52,982 bases of DNA from NCBI GenBank assembly GCA_937892945.1, contig CALBIL010000032.1:1-52982 (forward strand), given 5' to 3'. The notes beneath the pieces are model-generated. The model saw only the letters and a list, made by a program, of their open reading frames with translations. It was not told the origin of the DNA and searched no databases. The number at the start of each line of letters is the position of its first letter. The stretch's first letter is position 1. The DNA is from an uncultured euryarchaeote (GTDB taxonomy: Archaea > Thermoplasmatota > Poseidoniia > Poseidoniales > Poseidoniaceae). The translations under genes were made by a program, and so were the position numbers. Below, one piece after another: positions 1 to 7,136 of this stretch.

Positions 1-1
1 G

Positions 2-400
2 TCACATTTGAACTGCGTTTGGATGGAGACTCCACGTGGGTTCATCAGCGGTTGCATCGGTATGGAAGGGGAGAACATCGTGAAGCACTTTGGGAATGTT
101 AACACACCATAACATCTCAAACAGGGGTGATTCAGGGGTGCCGATTTTGTCGGTCAATTTCTTCCACATCTTGATGATGCCTTGGGTCTTTTGTCGCTCA
201 TATTGCAACATAAGAGCTGTCGTCTGGATGAGGCCTTGGATGCCGAGGATGTATCGCTGCTCAACTTCCCTGGCTTTGAGTGACTTCCACATCTCTTCCC
301 AGTCCTCATGGGCATGCCAGTAACGACCTGTATTGAACTTGATAATGCCGGCATCAAGCCACCTTTGCTCGTGTTGAGAAAGTGGGGGGTTCACCTCCAT
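2..400 (-). CDS. DUF309 family protein
   Basis: A complete 132-aa protein; its stop codon lies at the very edge of the window. Residues about 28-40 carry the signature of the DUF309 family (histidine plus HEDWEEMW), followed by a helical segment with YILGIQGLIQ. That pattern is typical of this small all-helical family found in bacteria and archaea. The biochemical function of DUF309 is not established, so none is assigned. The C-terminal 30 residues are less conserved in character. It has no same-strand partner in the window, and the next gene to the right runs the other way with about 157 bp of intergenic sequence between. Family recognition is fairly sure, function is unknown. Confidence 0.8.
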   Translation of the reverse strand: MEVNPPLSQHEQRWLDAGIIKFNTGRYWHAHEDWEEMWKSLKAREVEQRYILGIQGLIQTTALMLQYERQKTQGIIKMWKKLTDKIGTPESPLFEMLWCVNIPKVLHDVLPFHTDATADEPTWSLHPNAVQM

Positions 401-557
401 AGTTGGCGCTTTACTTGTTTGCTTTCAAGTTACGCCCCTTACAGACCTTTCTTGGTGAACGTTTGACAAGATTCTTGTGTGCCGAAACCCTTTGAATCTA
501 TAACCATAATTACGCTTAGGGATAGTGAGTTGATAAAGGGTAGAATGCAGTCTTATT

Positions 558-878
558 ATGGAAAGAAGTGAAGATCTGAAGGGACTGCTGAACGAGAAGA
601 GAGCGAATTTAGAGACACATATTTTGACCACCTTTGATGGCAAAGAAATGTGGTATCAAGAGAAGAGATTACAATTCAAAGGCATAGCCAATATTACCAC
701 AGATGAGTGGGGTGTCAGTATTCGATTTGAGTGTGAAAATCAGAAAACAAGAAGTTTATCTGGACGCTGGGATGTAATCATTGCTTATGCCGATCATATT
801 GGCGCACAGTATTGTGGGTGGAGTTTAGATTTTGAATGCCCTTACCCAGAATGGGAATTGGATGAAAATAAAGAATAA
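558..878 (+). CDS. hypothetical protein, 106 aa
   Basis: A short soluble protein I do not recognise. It begins with a charged helical stretch (residues 1-20) and continues as alternating polar and aromatic segments that suggest a small beta-rich fold (GKEMWYQEKRLQFKG, then WGVSIRFECENQ, then CGWSLDFECPYPEWELD near the C-terminus). It contains three cysteines (residues 59, 86 and 92) but no CxxC pair, no signal peptide and no membrane segment. It stands alone between the DUF309 gene (opposite strand) and a tRNA gene (opposite strand). The frame is open throughout and the codon use resembles its neighbours, so I think it is real, but nothing indicates its job. Confidence 0.6.
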   Translation: MERSEDLKGLLNEKRANLETHILTTFDGKEMWYQEKRLQFKGIANITTDEWGVSIRFECENQKTRSLSGRWDVIIAYADHIGAQYCGWSLDFECPYPEWELDENKE

Positions 879-986
879 AACTGGCATCCATTGCAGATTT
901 TGGAATGATTGAAACAACAAAGGGTTCAAAATCTCAGATGCTCATGCATCGCAGTGATGCGTGCGCAGGTTTGAACTCGGGCAGGG

Positions 987-1062
987 TGGTGGACGTTGGG
1001 GGATTTGAACCCCCGACATCTTGGTTGCAAACCAAGCACTCTTCCAACTGAGCTAAACGCCC
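987..1062 (-). tRNA. tRNA-Ala (anticodon TGC)
   Basis: The reverse strand folds into a full cloverleaf. The acceptor stem GGGCGTT/AACGTCC is seven pairs with the G3-U70 wobble that identifies alanine tRNAs. The D arm is GCTC...GAGT, and the anticodon stem CTTGG/CCAAG encloses loop TTTGCAA with anticodon TGC. The T arm is GGGGG-TTCAAAT-CCCCC. The discriminator A73 is followed by genomically encoded CCA (reverse complement of 987-989). No intron is seen. The gene reads in the same direction as purA's neighbours but ends well before the 106-aa gene. Confidence 0.96.
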
Positions 1063-1119
1063 CTGTATTCATGGCGTCGAGTCAATCCTTTTTGAGTCTT
1101 CACCTCAAAGCGACTCGTT

Positions 1120-2421
1120 TCAAACTGCATCAATCGTTGCATCACGGTCGGGGCCTACACCAATACTGGTGCAAGGAACACCGACAAGGGCTTCGACCTT
1201 CTTGATGTACAATTGAGCTGCTGAAGGCAAGGCAGAGTAGCCAATACCCTCATCATTTGCTTTCTTTGCGATTCCGAGCCATTCTTCAAGTGAATACGAA
1301 GGGAAACCAGGCATGGAGACATAGATTGGCTTGCACCGTTCAAGAGCTGTTGCACTCGAAGGCATTTCCAAAATCTCTTTTCCATCCAACTCGTAAGCCA
1401 CACAGATCTTGATTTCATCGAGTCCACCGAGAACATCCAGTTTTGTCAATGCAAGTCCTGTGAATCCGTTGATTCGATTTGCATGGCGCATGACCACTGC
1501 ATCAAACCAACCGCAACGACGCTTACGGCCTGTGGTTGTACCAAATTCATGGCCGACTGTTCCAAGGTGTACCCCGTTTTCATCATCAAGTTCAGTTGGC
1601 ATGGAACCATGCCCAACACGAGTGATGTAGGCTTTGGTAATTCCAATGACTTCTTGGACATGGCCTGGGTGAATTCCAGCCCCGTGTGAGGCGTTACCAC
1701 GGCACGTGATTGAAGAGGTGACGTAGGGGAATGTTCCTTGGTCGATATCCAAAAGACAGCCTTGAGCACCTTCGAGGATAATGTGCTCTCCAAGTTTCAA
1801 TGCATTGTCAAGCATAAGACCAGTGTTCTGAATAGAAGTGCAGTATGCATTCCAAATCCATTCAACATCAGCCTTCAAACCTGATACTGTGATTGTATCT
1901 TCACTTCCTGCTGCTGACAGGGTTGAGTTCATTCGAGCAGTGGTTGCATCCATCCAGTCATCATCGCCCATAACTTCAGAGAGGTCTCCAAAGCGCAAAC
2001 CAATTCGGTTGGTTTTGTCGGCATAGGTAGGACCAATACCCCGACCGGTTGTTCCGATTTTCTTATCCAAACTGTCGAGATAACGATGGAAGGGAAGAAT
2101 AATGTGGGCTCGTTCACTGATGTACAAGCGTTCTCCACGAGGGTCTTCACCGGTTGATTCTTGCCATCCAGTTAATTCTGTATTGAGGACCCAGGGGTCG
2201 ATGACCATTCCGTCCCCGAGGACAAGGTTGCATTCTTTTCGAGTGATTCCTGAAGGTAAAAGATGGAATTTCAAGACTTGATCACCGATGACGACGGTGT
2301 GGCCTGCATTGTTTCCGCCTTGGAATCGAGCAACCCATGTTGCCTGTTCGGCAATACGATCGACAATCTTTCCTTTTCCTTCATCTCCCCATTGGGCTCC
2401 AAGAACTACGGTGGCTGGCAC
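1120..2421 (-). CDS. purA: adenylosuccinate synthetase PurA
   Basis: Catalyses GTP-dependent condensation of IMP with aspartate to adenylosuccinate, the first committed step from IMP to AMP. At 433 aa it is normal length. The phosphate-binding loop WGDEGKGK (residues 11-18) includes the catalytic Asp13, and GGNNAGHT (34-42) supplies the catalytic His41. Further family blocks are TTGRGIGPTYADKTNRIGLR, then GTFPYVTSS, then VGHEFGTTTGRKRRCGWFDAV. The start is a GTG, chosen because the protein must begin just before the strand leading into the P-loop and because the purine-rich GAGGAGAGG lies a few bases upstream. A single gene; the transcript would end just before the tRNA-Ala gene. A TATA-like element on this strand lies about 120 bp upstream (near 2540-2549), implying a long leader if used. 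Confidence 0.98.
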   Translation of the reverse strand: MPATVVLGAQWGDEGKGKIVDRIAEQATWVARFQGGNNAGHTVVIGDQVLKFHLLPSGITRKECNLVLGDGMVIDPWVLNTELTGWQESTGEDPRGERLYISERAHIILPFHRYLDSLDKKIGTTGRGIGPTYADKTNRIGLRFGDLSEVMGDDDWMDATTARMNSTLSAAGSEDTITVSGLKADVEWIWNAYCTSIQNTGLMLDNALKLGEHIILEGAQGCLLDIDQGTFPYVTSSITCRGNASHGAGIHPGHVQEVIGITKAYITRVGHGSMPTELDDENGVHLGTVGHEFGTTTGRKRRCGWFDAVVMRHANRINGFTGLALTKLDVLGGLDEIKICVAYELDGKEILEMPSSATALERCKPIYVSMPGFPSYSLEEWLGIAKKANDEGIGYSALPSAAQLYIKKVEALVGVPCTSIGVGPDRDATIDAV

Positions 2422-2643
2422 TTTCCTCTCCTCACCCCAATGCCCTCGCGTACCGTCTTTGAACTATGTGTTTGTTCACTGTGGTTTTTTCAACATCTTG
2501 ACCATCGAAAGAAGATGAGATGAGGCCATGGAAACAACCCTTTATATCCGCTACATCATTCTTCCTGTTTGTAGCCAACCAAGGTAACCACAGTGTAAAA
2601 CCGCACCACGCAGTTTCAGCCACGGTGAGCATCCCCTCACGGG

Positions 2644-2653
2644 ATTTATATAC
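2644..2653 (+). promoter_or_regulatory. TATA box of tfb
   Basis: TTTATATACT is a good archaeal TATA element centred about 41 nt before the ATG of the tfb gene. With initiation about 25 nt downstream, the mRNA would have a leader of roughly 15 nt containing the purine-rich AAGAGG. Confidence 0.6.
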
Positions 2654-2688
2654 TCTGGGTACCGACTACATAACAAGAGGTTAAGAAG

Positions 2689-3702
2689 ATGAAAATGAAT
2701 CCGGAAGGAAATGCTGGCGAAGAGCCAGATCGCAAACAAAGGGCTGATTCAAACCGCAGTGGGAACGATGTTATTCGTAGAACACTGGAAGGCCACACTC
2801 GATCGTGTGTCGATTGTGGAGTCACCGACTGGCAAATGGATGACGCTCGTGGCGAGATCATTTGCAACACCTGTGGACTCGTTGTCGAAGAGAATGTCAT
2901 TGACCCAGGGGCTGAATGGACAAACAGAGACCGTAGTCAAGACCGTTCACGTGTTGGCCAACCGCTCACCTATACACTCGCTGACAAGGGATTGAATACG
3001 ACCATTGATGTTCGTGACCTTAACTCTGGAAGTGCAGGGCGTCACGGAATTTCCTCTCAATCACGCCGAGATTGGCGTCGCCGTCGTGTCGTCGATGAAC
3101 GCTCAAAAACTCGAAAGAGTCGAGAACGTAACCTCGTTCGTGCAAATCAATTCATTCGAGACCATTCGGGATTACCTAAGCCACTCCAAGAAGAAACTGC
3201 ACGCCTCTACCGCAGACTCTCTGGTGAAGGTTTCGTGACTGGTCGCTCAATTGCAGGTGTTACTGCAGCTTGTGCTTACTTGGTTGCCCGGCAAGAAAAC
3301 TTACCTCGGCAAATCGTTGAAGTCTCTGAAGCATTTGACGTTAAAGAGAAAGAACTCTCACGCCTCATTCGTCAAGTCTCTCGTAAGTTGAACCTTCACA
3401 AGATCTCCTCTCCTGACCAATACTTTGACAAGTTCATCTCCGATTTGCAACTTCCTCCAAGTATCCATACACAAATTGAACACCTTTGGTCTGCGATCAA
3501 ACCACATGATGAACTGTGGCAAGGGAAGAAACCAATGGGTGTTGCTGCTGCACTGATTTACAAGGTCTCGAACGAAGCCGGTTCACCTCGAACTCAATCC
3601 GAAGTGTGTAAAATTGCCAATGTATCTGAAGTGACATTGCGTGGTTTACTCCGCTTGATTGAAGGCTTGCTCAGTCAACTTGGTGAAGTTTCAAAACAGT
3701 GA
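2689..3702 (+). CDS. tfb: transcription initiation factor B (TFB)
   Basis: The archaeal homologue of TFIIB: it binds the TBP-TATA complex, reads the BRE and recruits RNA polymerase. The 337 aa start with a charged tail of about 35 residues. An N-terminal zinc ribbon follows with ligands Cys40, Cys43, Cys59 and Cys62 (CVDC...CNTC), leading into GLVVEENVIDPGAEWTN. Then come the B-reader/linker and two cyclin-like repeats, first around 145-230 (ITGVTAACAYLVAR-like block) and second around 240-330 (GVAAALIYKV...NVSEVTLR). The linker is rich in Arg (RRDWRRRRVVDERSKTRKSR). Start ATG is preceded by a TATA box and a short leader. The long charged N-terminus before the ribbon is slightly unusual. Marine Group II genomes may carry several TFBs; only one is here. 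Confidence 0.97.
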   Translation: MKMNPEGNAGEEPDRKQRADSNRSGNDVIRRTLEGHTRSCVDCGVTDWQMDDARGEIICNTCGLVVEENVIDPGAEWTNRDRSQDRSRVGQPLTYTLADKGLNTTIDVRDLNSGSAGRHGISSQSRRDWRRRRVVDERSKTRKSRERNLVRANQFIRDHSGLPKPLQEETARLYRRLSGEGFVTGRSIAGVTAACAYLVARQENLPRQIVEVSEAFDVKEKELSRLIRQVSRKLNLHKISSPDQYFDKFISDLQLPPSIHTQIEHLWSAIKPHDELWQGKKPMGVAAALIYKVSNEAGSPRTQSEVCKIANVSEVTLRGLLRLIEGLLSQLGEVSKQ

Positions 3703-3756
3703 TTTCAAACAGTTGGTAGGCGAACCTTGAAAGATTACCTCCACTGCCATTGGACC

Positions 3757-4035
3757 ATGGGATTCAAAGCGAAGGCTCGTAAGCACAAGCCTGATTCTGA
3801 AAACGATTCTGATTCAACAAAGAAGTCTTCGACCAAAGAAGGCGAGATTCCGTGTGGTGTCAAAACCTGCGATGGCTATGCTGACAAAAGCTTCGGCGGG
3901 CGTTCACTCTCACTTGACAATGCAATCGACGTATGGGGCGATAGCGGCTATGTCGAACGCAAGGGCCGAGTCCGAGTCTGCAAAAGTTGTTACCGTAAGT
4001 GGAAGAAGGATAACAAATCTGAAGACTCTTACTGA
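3757..4035 (+). CDS. small lysine-rich protein with two Cys pairs
   Basis: About 92 aa, starting at the ATG giving MGFKAKARKHKP. An in-frame TTG 30 nt upstream would add ten residues but has little support. The first 35 residues are low-complexity, Lys/Ser/Asp-rich and probably disordered. The rest holds a cysteine pair of the form CxxxxC (CGVKTC) and a second pair CKSC followed by YRKWKK, separated by about 45 residues. This resembles a small zinc-binding domain, possibly nucleic-acid associated given the basic ends. It starts only 54 nt after tfb on the same strand, so co-transcription is likely. No family was recognised; zinc binding is inference from cysteine spacing. Confidence 0.6.
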   Translation: MGFKAKARKHKPDSENDSDSTKKSSTKEGEIPCGVKTCDGYADKSFGGRSLSLDNAIDVWGDSGYVERKGRVRVCKSCYRKWKKDNKSEDSY

Positions 4036-4040
4036 TGTTC

Positions 4041-4077
4041 TTCACTTTCAGTTTTACTGAAGGGTGTTAGAAAAGAA
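4041..4077 (+). repeat. intergenic repeat element, copy 1
   Basis: TTCACTTTCA at 4041-4050 is followed 10 nt later by AGGGTGTTAGAAAAGAA (4061-4077). The same two blocks, 16/17 identical in the second, occur downstream of rfcS at 51691-51728. Both copies begin within 6 nt after a stop codon and end about 30 nt before the next possible start. This could be a 3'-end/terminator element or a shared promoter element; the sequence does not decide. Confidence 0.45.
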
Positions 4078-4106
4078 GGTATACCGACGACTATGCTTTC
4101 GAATGT

Positions 4107-4724
4107 ATGAACAACAGAGTAGTGATTCGAAGTTTAGTTACTCCAGAGGGTTGTCTAGTAGCAATGGATGATGGAGCCATTGTGTGGAGACCTACGCATG
4201 GAACACGCAGCCAACTCAAACTTGATGCCATTGCAACGGTGTTACTCGCACTGAAAGGTCCTACGGGATGCTACGACATCGCAGCCATTGGTGATTCGAA
4301 TGGTGGGGTTACGCTTCTTTCTCTTCCACGGCTTGAAGAGATCGAGAAGTTTTCCATCGGTGGTGGAATTGTTCGCTCACTCACTGCTGTACAAGGGTCC
4401 TTAGGGAAATACCTTGCAGCCACACAAGATGGTAGCGTGTGGGTAATTGGCACCGAAGTACCTGGTCGAACACTCCATCTTTTCACACACTCAAGCCCGA
4501 TTACAAGTTTGCGACTCCTCGAAGATAAGATTCTTATTCAAAGTGGATGGAACCGCCAGACCTATGATTGGACAGGAGCTACAACAGATGAATTTGATGG
4601 TCAACACCAATTCAAGGTTAAGGCAACAAACCGAGCGAACCGAAGAGCACGAATACTTGAATCTGAACAGCTCCGTATTCAACAAACTCAGCCTTTGATG
4701 CTTGATTTACCTGCATTTGGTTAA
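4107..4724 (+). CDS. beta-propeller-like protein, 205 aa
   Basis: A cytosolic protein of alternating short beta strands with recurring motifs such as LVAMDDGAIVWRP, AAIGDSNGGVTLLSLP, LAATQDGSVWVIG and LLEDKILIQSGWNRQTYDW. These resemble blades of a WD40/PQQ-type propeller, each ending in a hydrophobic-W/V-hydrophobic strand. At 205 aa there is room for about four blades, fewer than a closed propeller, so it may dimerise or be a shortened relative. The C-terminal 45 residues are charged and helical (TNRANRRARILESEQLRIQQ). The stop overlaps the stop of the convergent MBL-fold gene by 4 nt. No signal peptide. Role unknown. Confidence 0.6.
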   Translation: MNNRVVIRSLVTPEGCLVAMDDGAIVWRPTHGTRSQLKLDAIATVLLALKGPTGCYDIAAIGDSNGGVTLLSLPRLEEIEKFSIGGGIVRSLTAVQGSLGKYLAATQDGSVWVIGTEVPGRTLHLFTHSSPITSLRLLEDKILIQSGWNRQTYDWTGATTDEFDGQHQFKVKATNRANRRARILESEQLRIQQTQPLMLDLPAFG

Positions 4725-5518
4725 ATTTGTTCTTGTTCATCCAACGGCCACGGTGGATGTGGAGAATACCACAGTGCTGTTTTGGCAGGTTTTGGAACGG
4801 AAAGAGAGACTTTACCATCATTCGCTAGACAGGTTTCAAGGAAATCAATATGGCGTTCAAGTACTTCTTTAACATGCCGTACACCTTTGATAGCAGGTCC
4901 TTGAAGCGGAATAATCGACTTTGGTTTGTAACCCGCCACACGCTTGAGGCTCTCTAAGAGATTAGGCAAACAGCCGCCAGGTAGATCCCAACGTGTTGGG
5001 CGGTCTGCACGAGGCAGTAAAGTACCAAGAATCATCATCTTTTGGTCAGGAATCCAATAGCCCATCCCATCTAGTGAATGACCTGGAAGTGCAAGTGATT
5101 CTACTTGACCATCTCCGAGGGCAAAGACATCGCCTTCATCGACGGATTGAGAATCAGTCGGAGGCATGTCTGAATCGAAACGATTCGCCCATGTTGTAAA
5201 GAAATCACCGATTTCAAGTGCTGCCTGACCATCCGGATGAATGTGAACACTGCAGTTTGAAAATGATTCGGAAAGATGCTTCGCTCCACCAGAACATGGA
5301 TACCTTTTGCTGGTGAGTATGATACGGTCAAGACGATTCTCATCACTAAGAACCCCTTTTATTCGTTCGACTTGCAGACTTTGGTACCATGAGGTTCCTG
5401 CATCGATGAGCAAATTACCAGCCGAACCTTCAACGACGACTAAGTTGGCATCGTGGTGGATTGCAGGCAAGCGTAACACACGCATGTTCACTGCTAAGGC
5501 TTGTACTCCTTGAACCAT
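4721..5518 (-). CDS. metallo-beta-lactamase-fold protein lacking metal ligands
   Basis: The 265-aa protein has the order of an MBL-fold hydrolase: an N-terminal strand pair, NLLIDAGT at the position of the conserved Asp-Gly turn, then the motif-2 region, then LALPGHSLDGMGYWIPD (motif 3), and a C-terminal helix region. Motif 2, normally THxHxDHxGG, reads TSKRYPCSGG: His, His, Asp and His are replaced by Ser, Arg, Pro and Cys. The motif-4 Asp (usually GDxLF) is Thr in ILGTLLPR, and the last His (usually GHGP) is Gln in LQGPAI. Only the GHS histidine remains. It therefore probably does not hold a dinuclear zinc or iron site and may be a binding or structural relative. It converges on the propeller-like gene with a 4-nt overlap. 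Confidence 0.8.
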   Translation of the reverse strand: MVQGVQALAVNMRVLRLPAIHHDANLVVVEGSAGNLLIDAGTSWYQSLQVERIKGVLSDENRLDRIILTSKRYPCSGGAKHLSESFSNCSVHIHPDGQAALEIGDFFTTWANRFDSDMPPTDSQSVDEGDVFALGDGQVESLALPGHSLDGMGYWIPDQKMMILGTLLPRADRPTRWDLPGGCLPNLLESLKRVAGYKPKSIIPLQGPAIKGVRHVKEVLERHIDFLETCLANDGKVSLSVPKPAKTALWYSPHPPWPLDEQEQI

Positions 5519-5613
5519 ACTCTTGATTTGAAAGCCGATGTTCGGAGAAAAGCAGCGATGTATCCTTTTTACTCATTGGTTGCGATTAAATAGGGGGAGT
5601 GAGTCGCAAACCC

Positions 5614-5763
5614 ATGGCACGATTCCCTGAGGCTGAAGTCCGTTTACTTCATCGTAAAATTTGCATGCGCTGCAATGCACGCAATGCGGTCCGTGCTCTT
5701 CGCTGCCGAAAGTGCAGTTACAAAGGTCTTCGACCAAAGAATATCGAGCGCAAGGGTGCATGA
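5614..5763 (+). CDS. rpl40e: 50S ribosomal protein eL40
   Basis: A 49-aa basic protein, starting [20 protein letters not shown] and ending PKNIERKGA. This is the archaeal form of eL40, free of the ubiquitin fusion found in eukaryotes. Zinc ligands are Cys17, Cys20, Cys31 and Cys34 (CMRC...CRKC), and the conserved CMRCNARN and LRCRKC blocks are intact. It binds the large subunit near the sarcin-ricin loop. It is divergent from the MBL-fold gene (96 bp between starts), and its stop lies 30 nt before the convergent prepilin-peptidase stop. The gene is short and easily missed. Confidence 0.95.
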   Translation: MARFPEAEVRLLHRKICMRCNARNAVRALRCRKCSYKGLRPKNIERKGA

Positions 5764-5792
5764 TTTTCACCTTTTCTCGACTTGTGTCCACC

Positions 5793-6794
5793 TTACTCTA
5801 ATCCCAACATTGGCATAATTAGTGCCATTGGGTCTCCAAGAAGAATCATTGGAATGATTGCTGGAAACAGGAATACTAACAGAGGAAGTTTTTGACTTAC
5901 CCACACCTGCTCGATTCCTGCCTCTTCTAATTCGAACAGATCTGAGCGAAGCTGTTCATCACTTGGCGTTTTACGAGGCGCTCTCTTTCGATGGTATACT
6001 TCGACGGAACCATTTGGCTTCTCGATGAGAGTCGTCAACAACCACACATGCCGGTCCATGACTTCGGACCGTGGCAGTTGACTCGCATGCCATGCGAGCA
6101 TAAGATCACTAACATTCCGAACATGCCCTCTGGAGATATTCAGCAGAAGTAGAATTATCGGAATCAACAAGAAAGAGAGGCCACCCCACATCAAGAGGGA
6201 AAAAGTAGGGGGCAATGCAAACAAGGCATCGGATGTTGCTGATGAAAAGGTAAGAGGAACGGACGACCAATTCGGAAGAAGCAGTGCCACCCACATCAGT
6301 GCCTTTGCATCAGCACCACCGTGAAGCATCCGAAGCCGCCATGCGACATCGATGAGAATGATGATTGGAAGTACTGCAAAAGTAGACCACCATAAGGCAC
6401 CTAAGCCCACCGCATTTCCAAGTACAACATCAAGCGGATTCACTGATTGGTACTGTACCGCACCAAAAATGAGTCCACAAAGGCTGGCTAAATACCAAAC
6501 AACTACCGCTTGGTCCATTCTGGAACCTCCTTTGAGGTCAGAAAGTGTAGGACGTCCAAGAACAGCACCGCTCGCATACGCCACCGCTGCTGAAGCAGTG
6601 AGATAGATGGTCCAATCAGCACCCAGGTACATCAATTCCAAAGTCCATAGGAAGAGTGCTGGTTTCACCCATACAAGCCAATGTTCATTTTTGACACGGC
6701 GTTCCTTTTGGTCCATCCAAGCAGCCCAACCCATACCGAGAAGAAGTGCTGAGATTCTTGACCAGCCTAAGATTTCAATTTCTGTGAGGCTCAT
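5793..6794 (-). CDS. A24-family prepilin peptidase (FlaK/PibD-like)
   Basis: A polytopic membrane aspartyl protease of the class that cleaves class III signal peptides of archaellins and type IV pilins. The first catalytic Asp is Asp28, at the end of the first helix in AAWMDQKERRV. The second is Asp162 in the GxGD motif variant GGAD (159-162), followed by AKAL. Predicted helices lie at about 12-27, 44-78, 95-115, 128-152, 163-180, 195-218 and 302-330. A cytosolic domain at about 220-300 contains an HRKRAP segment. At 333 aa it is longer than minimal FlaK because of this C-terminal extension. No pilin or archaellin gene sits beside it in this window. Family assignment is firm, substrate is inferred. 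Confidence 0.85.
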   Translation of the reverse strand: MSLTEIEILGWSRISALLLGMGWAAWMDQKERRVKNEHWLVWVKPALFLWTLELMYLGADWTIYLTASAAVAYASGAVLGRPTLSDLKGGSRMDQAVVVWYLASLCGLIFGAVQYQSVNPLDVVLGNAVGLGALWWSTFAVLPIIILIDVAWRLRMLHGGADAKALMWVALLLPNWSSVPLTFSSATSDALFALPPTFSLLMWGGLSFLLIPIILLLLNISRGHVRNVSDLMLAWHASQLPRSEVMDRHVWLLTTLIEKPNGSVEVYHRKRAPRKTPSDEQLRSDLFELEEAGIEQVWVSQKLPLLVFLFPAIIPMILLGDPMALIMPMLGLE

Positions 6795-6868
6795 GACCTG
6801 CGGATAGTGGCAATGAACTTAAAGACGGCCTCCACGCAGGACAGAGTACGACCAATGAGGCTGTAAAT

Positions 6869-7135
6869 ATGGATATCGAAACCCGTCTTCTACAAGTTGC
6901 TTCCGTTATCAATCAAATTGATGACCCGAAAGTACCTCGGAACATCCGCCGTCAAGCTAAGGAAACATGCGAACAATGGCTGTTGAATAAAGCCAAGAAG
7001 TTGGATGTCCGTATCGCTATGTCTCAATCCAAGTTAGAAGAACTCTACGAAGACCCGAACATTCCTCCGGAATTCGGGACACTCATCTTGATGATTAACA
7101 CCGAACTCGAAAAGATTCTTACCGAAGTTCTCTGA
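6869..7135 (+). CDS. UPF0147 family protein
   Basis: An 88-aa all-helical protein of an archaeal conserved family of unknown function. Diagnostic is DDPKVPRNIRRQAKE (residues 18-32), followed by LDVRIAMSQSKLEELYEDPNIP and a final ILMINTELEKIL helix. These are the same landmarks as UPF0147 proteins across Euryarchaeota. It starts with ATG 74 nt beyond the divergent prepilin-peptidase start, and its stop lies 1 nt from the convergent AI-2E-family gene stop. No function can be given. Confidence 0.88.
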   Translation: MDIETRLLQVASVINQIDDPKVPRNIRRQAKETCEQWLLNKAKKLDVRIAMSQSKLEELYEDPNIPPEFGTLILMINTELEKILTEVL

Positions 7136-7136
7136 A

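Noticed and set aside
961-986. T-arm-like sequence (GAGTTCAAAC on the minus strand) that might be a decayed second tRNA
   Set aside because: No acceptor, D or anticodon arm can be built around it; a T-loop resemblance of about ten bases is too little.
2478-2528. A 16-codon minus-strand upstream frame before purA
   Set aside because: Its ATG lies upstream of the transcription start expected from the TATA-like element near 2540-2549, and it has no ribosome-binding site.
4721-5518. Annotation as an active glyoxalase or beta-lactamase
   Set aside because: The metal ligands needed for hydrolysis are missing.
5573-5791. 72-codon minus-strand frame with several cysteines
   Set aside because: It is the complement of the eL40 gene; its cysteines are a by-product of the ribosomal protein's sequence.
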